DNA from: Rana temporaria
Lineage: Eukaryota > Chordata > Amphibia > Anura > Ranidae
DNA length: 64,000 nt
Assembly (NCBI RefSeq): GCF_905171775.1
Contig: NC_053499.1
Coordinates: 79,390,315-79,454,314, forward strand
Reading direction: 5' to 3'
A model generated the notes under the pieces. It did no database searches. It was not told where the DNA came from and was given only the letters and a program-made list of their open reading frames with translations. Below, one piece after another: positions 12,118-22,890 of this stretch. Position 1 is the first letter of the stretch; every line of letters begins with the position of its first letter. The position numbers were made by a program, and so were the translations under genes.

Positions 12118-12482
12118 TGACCGACTAAAAAGGGTCGTGTCAATCACTAGAACGATCGTCATGGACGTGGAAACGTGCAGAGCTTCTCACATGCGCAGTG
12201 TATAAAGGGATATTGCGTGAATGAGAACGTCGTTCACAGTCGGTAGAAAACGTCGGAAAAACGATCGTGCAATACGACAATACGAAACTTGATTTTTGAA
12301 CTTTATGATCAGTGGATGAGTTTGTGGGTTAGATATGGGGAGAAAGCTAAGGCTTGACTGACATTTTTTTTTTGCTAAATTTTGACTTGCAGAAATAATG
12401 GAGGCCTTCAGAGAACAGGAGTTCTTCACAGAATTTGTTCAAAGGAGGCCCCGGATGGAAACCCCCCTTTTCTCTAGAATTT

Positions 12483-12788
12483 TTATTTCACAAATAAATT
12501 ATTTATTGAGCCAAGATCTGGAATTGCAATGGCCCCCCCACCCCTAAAATAATCGACATATTGTTGCCACACAGCACGTGCACTTTGGGGGGCCAAGCCT
12601 GGAACATCAGTGGCCTCATCAGGCACAAGTGTCATGTAGTTTGTTGAGGGTCTCTTTAGGAAATTGTGCAATATGCAGGAGCAAAGTATGACATGGTTCT
12701 GAATTCTACTTAAGAAACCTACAGTCCTTATCTTGTTTGCAATGCCTGTATACTGCTGTTCAAAGTATATAGGGCCAAAAGGTCTTGT
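12483..12788 (-). pseudogene. C-terminal fragment of a HARBI1-like PIF/Harbinger transposase
   Basis: The minus-strand frame reads RPFGPIYFEQQYTGIANK, then NHVILCSCILHNFLKRP, and ends DLGSINNLFVK at a stop near 12483. The CxLHNFL stretch is the recognisable C-terminal end of HARBI1-family transposases (DDE nuclease). An AATAAA-type signal sits just downstream on the minus strand. The frame is cut at 12788 by a hAT MITE, and beyond it (13086 on) the transposase core cannot be followed. About 100 residues survive, so this copy is inactive. It probably belonged to the same element as the Myb gene that follows it. Confidence 0.7.
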
Positions 12789-13077
12789 CAGGGCCGATCC
12801 TCACTATAGGCTCACTATGCAAGCCACTTAGGGCCCCGCAAAGCCGCGAAGGGCCCCCCAAAGTACTAGAGGCCCCGCCTGGTGAGAAGTCATTTTCGTC
12901 CCCTCACCCCGCTTCTAAACTCGCTGGCTGAGTCATTTCCGACAGCAGAACACGCCCTCCCCCCGCTTCTCAACTTTCTTTAATGTGACATGTCACTGTC
13001 GTCAGGGCCCCCCGCTTCTCATTTTAATGTGCCATGTCATTTTGCTTAGGGCCCCAGGGAGGTCAGGATCGGCACTG
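12789..13077 (-). mobile_element. Non-autonomous hAT MITE, copy 2 (inverted relative to copy 1)
   Basis: Begins CAGGGCCGATCC and ends GGATCGGCACTG. A perfect 8-bp target duplication GGTCTTGT lies at 12781-12788 and 13078-13085. The internal sequence is the reverse complement of the copy at 11134-11478. It is inserted into the Harbinger transposase remnant. Confidence 0.85.
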
Positions 13078-13139
13078 GGTCTTGTGTAATGACCTGGGGG
13101 GAGTGATGGCTGGGAAACTCATGCTATTTTTTTCAACCA

Positions 13140-13640
13140 TTTTTATCCATATTGCAGGGACCAAGCATTACATTAAACCTGCAGGCAGTAGTAAATTACT
13201 TTTTTCTGAGAGTAATCTCATGTTGTGCAGGGACATTTCTAAACACGTGCCACTACTATAGACACCCAGCAGGTACCATATTTAAAGGAATTTTTTTTTC
13301 CACTCTAAGCATCATTAAAATCGCTGCTCAAGAAAAAACTACAGTTTTTAAAACTTTTTTTCCATTGATACATGTTCCCTGGGGCAAGACCTCCTTAGTA
13401 CTCCGGGTGAAGCCTTAATTAGGCGCATGAACCAGCGTAGCACAGGGCGCATTGCAAGTAATATGTAAAGCCGCCGCCGAACTCCCTATAGAAGTCTATG
13501 GGAGAAATCAAAAGTGTTCATTTTAAATGTTAATATGCAAGTTGTGTCCTAAAAAGTGTTTGGGGACCTGAGTCCTGACCCAGGGGACATGTATCAATGC
13601 TTTTTGTTTTTAAATGCCTATTTTTTCGGGAGCAGTGAAT
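13140..13640. repeat. Small foldback flanking the large palindrome
   Basis: The segment near 13363 (TTGATACATGTTCCCTGGG) is repeated in inverted form near 13578 (CCCAGGGGACATGTATCAA). The segment near 13228-13290 (CAGGGACATTTCT, TTTAAAGGAA) recurs near 15806-15890. It belongs to the same repeat family as the adjacent palindrome. No gene. Confidence 0.6.
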
Positions 13641-15925
13641 TTAATAATGCTTAAAGTGAAACAATAAAAGTGAAATATTCCTTTAAATTTTGTACCTAGG
13701 GGGGGTTTAAAGTCAGCATGTAAAATAGCGAATTTTTCCCGCACTTAGAACTGTCTCTGCACAAAATGACATTCTGAAAGAAAAAAAGGCATTTAAAATT
13801 CACTCGCGGCTATAATAAAAGGTCGGCTTCCGGCAATTCTGAGAGGATTCATTCATAAAAAAATAGTGTGGGGGTCCCCCCAAATTCAATTACCAGGCCC
13901 TTTAGGTCTGGTATGGATATTAAGGGGGACCCCGCCGTAAAAAATAAATAAAAAATGACGTGGGGATCCCCCAAAATATCCATACCAGACCCTTCAGGTC
14001 TGGTGTGGATTTTAAGGGGAACTCCACCCTAAATAAAAAAAAAATGGCGTGGAGTCCCCCCAAAAATCCACACCAGACCCATTATCCAGACCGCACAGTG
14101 CGGCCCCCCTCTCCTGAACCATACAGGGCCACATGCCCTCAACATGGGAAGGATGTCCCCATGTTGATGGGGACAAGGGCCTCATCCCTACAACCCTTGC
14201 CCGGTGGTTGTGGGGGTCTGCGGGCGGGGGGCTTATAGAAATCTTTAACAAAGTGGACCCCCAGATCCAGGCCCCCCCCTGTGTGAAATGGTAATGGGGT
14301 ACATTGTACCTCTATCATTTCACCAAAAAAAAGTGTCAAAAGTGTTAAAAATGACAGTAGCCGGTTTTTGACAATTATTTTATTAATATCTTCTTTCCGC
14401 GCTTCTTCTTTTCTTCTTTCATTCCAGTTTCTTCCTCCATCTTCCTCTGCTTCTTTCTTGGGTCTTCTCGTCCGCATCTTGCCCGGCGTCTTCTTCCATC
14501 TTCTTCTCCTTCCATCGGCCTTCTCGTCCCCCATCTTCTTCCTCTGCTTCTTTCTTGGGTCTTCTCGTCCGCATCTTGCCCGGCATCTTCTCCCATCTTC
14601 TCCTTCCGTCGGCCTTCTCGTCCGCATCTTCTTTTTCTTCCCCGGACGCAGCGCTTGAAATTGAATTCCCCGCCGTGTGCCGCTCCTGGGACACCGCCCC
14701 TCTCTGACGCCACAGGTAAACTAATAAGAAAGTCATGTGCATAAGAGGGGGGCGGGGTTACATGAACGGTACACGGCGGGGAATTAAATTTCAATCGCAG
14801 CGTCCGGAGAAGAAGCCGTGCAAGATGCGGACGAGCTTCCATTTGAATTCCCCGCCGTGTGCCGCTCATGTGACCCCACCCCCCTCTGACGCACAACAAC
14901 ACGCGGACTTTCATATGAGTTTACCTGTGGCGTCAGAAGGGCGCGGGGTCACAGGAGCGGCACACGGCGGGGACTTCAATTTCAAGCGCAGCGTCCAGAA
15001 GAACAAGAAGATGCGGGACGAGAAGTCCGACGGAAGGAGAAGAAGATGGAAGAAGACGCCAGACAAGATGCGGACGAGAAGTCCCAAGAAAGAAGCAGAG
15101 GAAGATGGAGGAAGAAACCCGAATGAAAGAAGAATAGAAGAAAAGAAGAAGAAGCGCGGAAAGAAGATATTAATAAAGATATTGTCAAAAACCGGCTACT
15201 GTCATTTTTTACATTTTTGTCACTTTTTTTGGTGAAATGGTAGAGGTACAATGTACCCCATTTCCATTTCACACGGGGGGGGGGGCGGGATCTGGGGTTC
15301 CAGATTCTGATAAGCCCCCCGCCCGCAGACCCCCACAACTACCAAGCAAGGGTTGTGGGGATGAGGCCCTTGTCCCCATCAACATGGGGACATCCTCCCC
15401 ATGTTGAGGGCATGTGGCCTGGTATGGTTCAGGAGAGGGGGGGCCGCACTCTGTCCCCCCCTCTTTTCTATGGCCGGCCAGGTTAACGTGCTCGGATAAG
15501 GGTCTGGTGTGGATTTTTGGGGGGACTCCACGCCATTTTTTTTTTAAATTTGGGGTGGAGTTCCCCTTAAAATCCATACCAGACCTGAAGGGCCTGGTAT
15601 GGATATTTGGGGGGACCCCCACGTCATTTTTTTTGGACGGCGGGGTTCCCCTTAATATCCATACCAGACCTGAAGTGCCTGGTAAATTAATTTGGGGGGA
15701 CCCCCACGGTTTTTTTTTGTTAGTTTTAATGAGCAATGACTGTATTCTTTCTAGCTATGAGTACTTTTAAATGTCTTTTTTTTACATTTGAAATTACATA
15801 TTGTACAGGGACAGTTCTAAGCACTGGAAAAATGTGCTTCACAGGCATGTTATAGCCCCCCTCCCCCCTTGTATTAAATTTAAAGGAATATTTCACTTTT
15901 ATTGTTTCACTTTAACCACTTCCAT
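13640..15925. repeat. Giant foldback element (about 2.3 kb palindrome), copy 1
   Basis: The outer arms start AAAGTGAAACAATAAAAGTG (about 13640) and end with its complement (about 15925). The main arms are about 13867-14720 and 14918-15715, around a centre near 14.82 kb. Both arms contain the same blocks in mirror order: GGTCTGGTATGGATATTAAG, CTCAACATGGG, a GTACATTGTACC site, ACCGGCTACTG / CAGTAGCCGGT, and a GAAGA-rich segment next to the centre. Apparent ORFs here (Lys/Arg/Glu-rich) are products of the GAAGA repeats. No transposase is visible, so this is a non-autonomous foldback family. Further copies are at 21.9-22.9 kb and from 63.65 kb. Confidence 0.85.
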
Positions 15926-16715
15926 ACCGCGCCTATTCTGGCACTTCTCTCCTTCATGTAAAAATTAGATTTTGTTCCTGGGAAATTACTCAGGACCCCC
16001 AAACATTATATATATTTTTTTATCAGACACCCTAGGGAATAAAGTGGCGGTCATTTATTATTTTATTTCCAACGGTATTTGCGCAATAATTTTTCAAACG
16101 CCTTTTTTTTGGCCAAAAAAAATACGGTTTCATGAATTAAAAAATAACAAAGCAGTAAAGTTAGCCCAATTTTTAGGGATAATGTGAAAGATGATGTTAC
16201 ACCGAGTAAATAGATACCTAACTTGTCACGCTTTAATATTGCGCACACTCATGGAATGGTGCCAAACTTCGGGACTTAAAAATCTCCATAGGCGACGCTT
16301 GAATTTTTTTTACAGGTTACTATTTCAGAGTTACAGAGGGGGTCTAGTGCTAAAATTATTGCTCTCGCTCTAACGCACACGGCAATACCTCACATGTGTG
16401 GTTTAAACGGTGTTTACATATGTGGGCGGGACTTACACGCGTGTTTGCGTGAGTGCGAGCTACTAGGGACAGGGGCGTTTTAATTTTTTGTGTTTTTTTT
16501 TACGTAATATTTTTATTTTTGCACTTTTTTGTCCCTTTTTTTTGGATCACTTTTATTCCTATTCCAAGGAATGTAAACATCCCTTGTAATAGGACTAGTG
16601 TGTGACAGGTCCTCTTTATGGAGAGAGGCAGGGTCAATAAGACCCCACATCTCTCTTCCAGGCTGGAAAGCATGAGATCGGAAAAAAACACTGATCTCAT
16701 CCTTTCAGCCGCGAT
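15912..16715 (+). repeat. Interspersed repeat beginning TTAACCACTT; left arm of a widely spaced inverted pair
   Basis: Starts TTAACCACTTCCATACCGCG right after the palindrome. From 16137 to 16715 it matches 20769-21220 in inverted orientation (for example GATCTCATCCTTTCAGCCGC at 16693 against its complement near 20774). TTAA-bounded ends suggest a piggyBac- or Kolobok-type non-autonomous family. No gene. Confidence 0.65.
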
Positions 16716-16725
16716 CATGTTCGTT

Positions 16726-16930
16726 CAGCACAGTGGTGTAGTGGATAGTACTTTCACCTAGCAGCAAAAAGGGTCCCTGGTTCAAATCCCGCCTGTGATA
16801 CCATCTGCCTGGAGTTTGCATGTTCTCCCTGTGCCTGCGTGGGTTTCCTCCCACAATATAAAAACATGCTGTAAATCGGATCCTGTCTAAATAAGCCCTA
16901 ATATGCAGTAGTATATTTAGGTTTTGTGCT
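16726..16930 (+). mobile_element. tRNA-derived SINE, copy 1
   Basis: The head resembles a tRNA gene with box A (GTGTAGTGGATAG near 16735) and box B (GGTTCAAATCC at 16779-16789). It is followed by the SINE body TTTGCATGTTCTCCCTGTGC. The anticodon arm is not tRNA-like and there is no mature tRNA fold, so it is a Pol III-type SINE and not a tRNA gene. The same family occurs on the minus strand at 53222-53545. The interval 16930-17330 is G-rich low-complexity sequence without a gene. Confidence 0.78.
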
Positions 16931-17333
16931 GCCCTAGGCCTAACTAAACGTCTGCACCTCCTAATAGAAAAATTACCCACCCCTTCCTGTCAAGGCCACA
17001 CCCTGTTTTTTTTTAGGACACGCCCAAAAAATTTCAGGGGGGGGGGGGCACACACACACTAATTCTGGGGGGGGGGGCACTGAATTCCCTTAATTTGTAT
17101 AGTTTTTCTCTCACTTCCTGTTTGACTATGGGGCAGGAAGTGAAGGCAAATCTCCCCAATTGGACAGGGATGGTTCAAAATAAACTGACAGGGGCTATAA
17201 CCCTCCCTCCCTCCATCCAAAATGAATGAAAAAAAGTGTTGATTATAGTTATACTTTAAGCACAAATTTCTGATAATTTTATTGAGAGGACTAAGAAAAT
17301 ATAACCATGCCAATAGGCCAGGATACAGCGTTG

Positions 17334-17860
17334 CTAATATGTATGAATGTGTAGAAAAAATAAATAAAACACTGCGCTAAACAAAAAATGTGGAAATACT
17401 GCTAGTACCAAAAAATGTAGATACAAATATTTTGGAAGATATGGTGAAAGATAAGGTACAAATAATGTCCCCTCAACATTTTTATTGTGATGTTTTGCGT
17501 AGTGTTTGGAGAGGTTACGTTTGGGGAAGCCCCGTCTGATATTTCCTACATGTTCTTCCAATCGAACAATCGAATTGGTCCTGCCAATGTATTGCTTTGC
17601 GCAAGGGCATTGGATGAGGTAGATCACATATTCACTGGTACATGTGATATAAGAGTCAATAGGATATGATTTTTGAGTTTGGGTTGACTGAAAAGATTCG
17701 ATCTTCCGTCCTTGAAATGCATTTAATTTGCAAATGTTGCATTTCCTGCAAGGGAAAAACCCCTTCATAGTTTCCTCATGTGATATACTTTTTCGCCACA
17801 AGATGGCATCGTTCCTTACTGCTACGATCTGTGCGTGTCTTTTAGAACACAGATAGATTC
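17334..17860 (-). pseudogene. Penelope-like element GIY-YIG endonuclease fragment
   Basis: The minus-strand frame (open from about 17860) reads a cysteine cluster (FFPCRKCNICKLN), then the GIY-YIG core (YVIYLIQCPCAKQYIGRT), VRLEEHVGNIRRG and SKHYAKHHN. This is the C-terminal endonuclease of Penelope-like retroelements, which nicks target DNA for reverse transcription. The tail after about 17430 is low-complexity and probably not genuine. The reverse-transcriptase domain expected upstream (higher coordinates) is absent, so this is a remnant. Confidence 0.8.
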
Positions 17861-18904
17861 CTATTGGTCAGAGTCTAGCCCTTATGATGTTGCCCTCACT
17901 TAAAATGGTGATGGAGCGATATGTAAGGGCATGCATGATGACAGGGAGGCAGCAGCCAATCCCAGACGACGTCAACATATGACGAAACACGTAGGTGTGG
18001 CCTACGTCCTGACGTCATCACACCCTTCCAAACGAACTGACCTAGGAGAAGGAACGAAAGAGGACGCTGAGATCCCGTTTACATACCGCACATGTTGCAT
18101 CGTATTGGGCATGTATTACATCGTACCTCTGTAAGTGCATTACTTTATTTTTATTAAAATCTGCATCGCAAGTCTACACTATGGGCCCTTTTTTTCTTTT
18201 GTGTTTCCGTTTGAGATATCCACCAGCATCTGATTGATTGCATTTGAACCAGAGCCAGCTTCAACATATAGTTGATTGGGTGACTTTAAAATACCCTGTG
18301 CTTGGTCTGACCGCCTCATTGTGGTCAGTGTGTCTGGTAAGGAGACTACATCTCTTACACTCGGGTGTACACTTGGTGGAAGGTGGTGCCATTCTTATAT
18401 ATCCTAATACCCACTATAAGAAGATTTCTGGATTTCACTTCTCACAAATCTTTTTTTACACTTGGGATTGTTCTATGGACTTTTTTTATCTCATTGACAT
18501 TTTAATTTGTGTTAATGTTATTTCTTTGTATTTTAAGTGCATACGTTTGGTCATTATTAGATGGTCACTGATCTACTCAGCTTTTGTTATATATGTATAT
18601 GATTCACAGCCAATCACGGCAGGTAGTGGTTCATTTATAGTGTTTGTTTTAATACTTTTTATTCATATAATATTGTTTTTTGGTAGCACTACCTAAATTC
18701 TCACTTATATTGGCTTTGTGCTGTACCTTATCGTTCACCATGTATAAATGTGTGCTAGGGCCCCCCACAAACACCACCCAATGTTAAATAAAAAATTATT
18801 AATTTGCAAATAAGTATCATCTGCTCATTTTTTGGGATGTCTGCACCCCTGATAGAGTGAAGACACCTCACAAATGTTGTCACTTTCTAATTCAAATTCA
18901 TTCA
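17861..18904. other. AT-rich, probably Penelope-derived non-coding stretch
   Basis: Contains GACGAAACACGTAGG at about 17977 and a CGTAGG...CCTACG hairpin. These resemble terminal regions of Penelope-like elements but do not form a complete hammerhead core. The rest (18130-18904) has no convincing coding sequence or boundary. Confidence 0.35.
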
Positions 18905-19381
18905 CTTCCTGTCACATAGCCAAACAGGAAGTGAGGGTAAAACCTTACTAATGTCTTTTCTTGGGGACATAGAGATCAATCTAAATAGTTTCCCATTATG
19001 TAAATTGAACTCTAGCATTTTGCTGTGTACACCCCAAATTATTAGGGATCTTGGACTTTGGGGTCCATTTACTAAAGGCAAATCCACTCTGCACTACAAG
19101 TGGACAAGCAAGGAAGAAAAAAAAAAAAAAACTTTGCTTCTACAGGATTGGATGTTAAAACCATCAGTGCTTCCCCTCTGATTTTCAGCGACTACGCTTG
19201 TACTGCAGAGTGGCTTTGCCTTTACTAAACCCCAAACTAAATAATCATTTGGGGTGTACACAGCAGTGCTGGAGTGCAATTTGCTTAATGGGGACACTAG
19301 TTAGATTTACCTGTGTCCCCAAGAAAATACATTGGTAGGGTTTTAACCTCACTTCCTGTTCAGCTGTGTGACAGGAAGTGA
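18905..19381. mobile_element. Foldback MITE with a second foldback nested near its centre
   Basis: The outer arms start CACTTCCTGTCACATAG and mirror CTGTGTGACAGGAAGTG. They continue through GTGTACACCCCAAATTATT and AATAATCATTTGGGGTGTACAC. Inside, 19058-19232 is another palindrome (TTTACTAAAGGCAAATCCAC against its near-complement). No coding capacity. The interval 19382-19875 shows nothing recognisable apart from C-runs. Confidence 0.7.
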
Positions 19382-19875
19382 AGCCAATTTTAAGAAAAGG
19401 GACACAAAGCTCAACCCAAAAAAAACACAAGCAGGGGTTCTAACACTCACTTGGCTTCCCTCAAACACCCACAATTAGAATAAGATTGCCTTGAGCTAGA
19501 TTTAAGCACAGTGCTGTAAATCAGCACTTTAAGCCTGTCCGCCAACACCCCCCCCCCACCCCCCAACAGGCCATGTTTGCAGGTTTTCCTTCATCTTGCA
19601 CATGTGCTTTAAAAGACAGTCTGGACAGCAATTCTTGGTAAGATAAATCCACAAAACATGTCCTGTCGGGGGTACTTGAGGACCACTGCAGTAAAAAGGA
19701 ACCAATACTTACCGCTCTGTCTTTTTCATTTCCTGGTGAATAAACATGGCAGCAAACATTTCATGCGTACACACCAGGAAAAAGAGCTTACAGACAAAAA
19801 TCACACCTGATTGTTTAGGCCAAAACTATTTCAGCTGCAGCTGTCAAAATCTGTAGCATGAAAAAGTAACAAAAA

Positions 19876-20201
19876 GCCCAGGTTCACACTGGGTGCGATT
19901 TCATTCGATTTGAGATGCGATTTCACATGTGAAATCGCATCTCAAATGCCACCAATTGTCGGCAATGGCGCCGTCCTAATCGGTGCGACGCCGCATCTGC
20001 GGCGCTGCACCGATTTCAAAAAGTAGTTCTTGTACTACTTTTTGCGATTTCGGGCCGCGATTTACATAGACATCTGTGCAGAAACCTGCACAGATGTCTC
20101 TTAAATCGCGGCTGAAATCGGGACTGCCGGCGGGAGTGAAATCGTGCGAGTTCAGCTGAACTCGCACGGCTTCACTCCCGCAGCCCAGTGTGAACCAGGG
20201 C
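19876..20201. mobile_element. MITE with 18-bp terminal inverted repeats
   Basis: Left end GCCCAGGTTCACACTGGG; right end CCCAGTGTGAACCAGGGC, one mismatch between the inverted repeats. The interior is largely self-complementary (GATGCGATTTCACATGTG). The flanks are A-rich, so the target duplication is ambiguous. 20202-20768 is AT-rich without a gene. Confidence 0.7.
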
Positions 20202-20768
20202 AAAACAAACAAACTTCAAAATTTGAAAGTAATTGTATTGGTCAACAAAACAAGGAAAGCAAAACAAAAATTAAAATTAAACATAAAAACACAAACAAAC
20301 ATAAATATAAAAACTAAAAATATACATTTGAGACAGTAAACAGCATATGGTTTATGCTTTGGAAAAAACAGGATAGACCCACAGACAGGATTGAAACATT
20401 AGTCAAAACATCTTGAGAAAAATTTAGCAAAATAATGCATCATAGACAAATAAATCAAAGTGAACATCATTAAAAAAACATACATTGCCAAAAAAAACAT
20501 TGCTCAAAAACATATCTGTTTAGCAAAGACATTCTTGCCAGCCGTCCCACACACAACCTGCCCTCTCCTCTCTCAGGGCAGCTGACAACTGCTGTATACA
20601 CGCTTTATATAACATGTGTGCTAATGAAACAATTGAAAACACATGGACAAAGTTCAGTTTCGACATTGGGTGCATGCTCAGAGACATCCTAGTGATTTTC
20701 ACCCACAAAAAGCAACATCACTGGGCATGCTCAGTTCAGCAGACATGCAGAAACATAAGCAAAGCTGC

Positions 20769-21220
20769 AATCGCGGCTGAAAGGATGAGATCTGTGTTTT
20801 TTCCCCCTGAACTCATGCTTTCCAGCCTGAAAGGGAGGTCTTATTGAATTATTATGTAAAAAAAATTAATAATAATAATTAAAAGGCCCCTGTCCCTAGT
20901 AGCTCGCACTCAGAAGCGAACACGCATGTAAGTCCCGCCCACATATATAAACACCATTCAAACCACACATGTGAGGTATTGACGTGTGCGTTAGAGCAAG
21001 AGCAATACTTTTAGCACTAGACCTCCTCTGTAACTCTAAACTGGTAACCTGTAAAAAAAAAGTGTCGCCTATGGAGATTTTAAAGTTCAGAAGTTTGGCG
21101 CCATTGCATGAGTGTGTGCAATATTAAAGCGTGGCAAGTTAGGTTTCTATTTACTCGGTGTAACATCATGTTTCACATTATCACAACAAATTGGGCTAAC
21201 TTTACTGTTTTGTTATTTTT
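20769..21220 (-). repeat. Inverted partner of the 16.1-16.7 kb repeat
   Basis: This is the reverse complement of 16137-16715 and shares ATGTTACACCGAGTAAATAG in inverted form. Its homology stops exactly at the TTAA at 21220-21223, where a different element begins. Confidence 0.75.
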
Positions 21221-21900
21221 TAACCACTTGAGCCCCGGACCATATTGCTGGTCAATGACCGGGCCAGTTTTTGCGATTCAGCACTGCGTCGCTTTAACTG
21301 ACAATTGCGCGGTCGTGCGACCTGGCTCCCAAACAAAATTGGCGACCTTTTTTTCCCACAAAGAGCTTTCTTTTGGTAGTATTTGATCACCTCTGCATTT
21401 TTTTTGGCGCTATAAACAAAAAAGAGCGACAATTTTAAAAAATAAAGAATATTTTTGACTTTTTGCTATAATAAATATCCCCAAAAATATATAAAAAAAA
21501 CTTTTTTTTCCCTCAGTTTAGTCGGATACGTATTCTTCTACATCTTTTTGGTTCCAAAAAATCGCAATAAGCATTTATTGATTGGTTTGTGCAAAAGTTA
21601 TAGAGTCTACAAAATAGGGGTTATTTTTATGGCATTTTTATTAAGATTTATTTTTTACTAGTAATGGTGGCGATCAGCGATTTTTATCAGTACTGCGACA
21701 TTATGGCGGACACATCGGACACTTTTGACACATTATTGGGACCATTGGCATTTTTATAGCGATCAGTGCTATAAAAATGCATTGCTTACTATAAAAATGC
21801 CACTGGCAGGGAAGGGGTTAACACTAGGGGCGAGGGAGGGGTCAATTATGTTCCCTGGGTGTGTTCTAACTGAAGGGGGGTGGGACTGACATGGGTAAAT
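21220..21900 (+). mobile_element. TTAA-target repeat, end sequence CCACTTGAGCCCCGGACC
   Basis: Inserted at TTAA in the preceding repeat; the uninterrupted site is seen at 16137-16140. The same end (TTAACCACTTTACCCCCGG) occurs at 41892 next to the piggyBac element, with shared downstream text (TTGCGCGGTC, CCCACAAA.AGAGCTTTCTTT). Interpreted as a piggyBac-type end. The right end was not located. Confidence 0.6.
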
Positions 21901-21916
21901 GACAGATCGCTGTTCA

Positions 21917-22890
21917 TGAAGGGGAACTCCAGACCAAATAAAAACAAAAACGTGGGTTCCCTTCCTGGCTCTTAGGCTTGGTCTGGAACGTAAGGGGTTA
22001 AACCCACGCCGAAAAACAGCGTGGGGTTCCCCCCAGATCCAGACCAAGCCCTTATCCCAAGCACGCAGTCTGGCCGGACAGGAATGGGGGTGGGGACGAG
22101 CGAGCGCCCCCCCTCCTGAGCCGCACCAGACCACATGCCCTCAACATGGGGGAGTGTGTGCTTTGGGGGAGGGGGCACTGCCCCCCACCCCAAAGCACTC
22201 TTGTCCCCATGTCGATAGGGACAAGAGCCTCTTCCCGACAACCCTAGCCGTTGGTTGTCGGGGTATGCAGGCGGGGGCTTATCGGAATCTGGGAGCCCCC
22301 TTTAATAAGGTGGCCCCCAGATGCTGGCCCCCCACCCTATGTGAATGAGTATGGGGTACATCGTACCCCTACCCATTCACCTGGGGGAAAATGTAAAGTA
22401 AAAAAACACACCACACAGGTTTTTAAAATAATTTATTAGTCAGCTCCGGGGGTCTTCTGCCGGGGCCCCCCCTTTCTTCTTTAAGCTCTTTTACAAGCTC
22501 TTTTACAAGGGGGAGTGTACCCCGACAACCAATGGCAAGGGTTGTCGGGAAGAGGCCCTTGTCCCTATCAACATGGGGACAAGAGTGCTTTGGGGTAGGG
22601 TGGCAGTGCCCCCCTGCCCCAAAGCACACACTCCCCCATGTTGAGGGCATGCGGTCTGGTATGGCTAAGGAGGGGGGGCGCTCGCTCGTCCCCACCCCTA
22701 TTCCTGTCTGGCCAGACTGCGTGCTTGGATAAGGGTCTGGTCTGGATCTTGGGTGGAACCCCCACGCTGTTTTTTTCAGCGTAGGTTAACCCCTTATGAT
22801 CCAGACCAAGCCGAAGGGTCTGATGTGCCACTGCAGTGGAACCCGCGCTGTTTTTTTGTCTGAAATTTGGTGCAGAGTTCCCCTTCATGG
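21917..22890. repeat. Foldback element of the 13.8-15.7 kb family, copy 2
   Basis: Arms of about 360 bp: CCAGACCAAGCCCTTATCC near 22039 against GGATAAGGGTCTGGTCTGG near 22729, with CTCAACATGGGGGAGTGTGT mirrored by its complement. The centre lies near 22.4 kb. Short ORFs across it are shadows. Confidence 0.8.

Noticed and set aside
14139..15235. Several Lys/Arg/Glu-rich ORFs of 90-180 codons on both strands
   Set aside because: They arise from GAAGA/TCTTC repeats in the palindrome arms. Both strands and several frames give similar low-complexity products, and no domain is seen.
16726..16800. Candidate tRNA gene with box A and box B
   Set aside because: It lacks a cloverleaf and continues into a SINE body that recurs at 53.2-53.5 kb.
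17960..18020. Possible third hammerhead (GACGAAACACGTAGG)
   Set aside because: The CUGAUGA box and a matching stem I are not present, so only a resemblance to Penelope terminal sequence remains.
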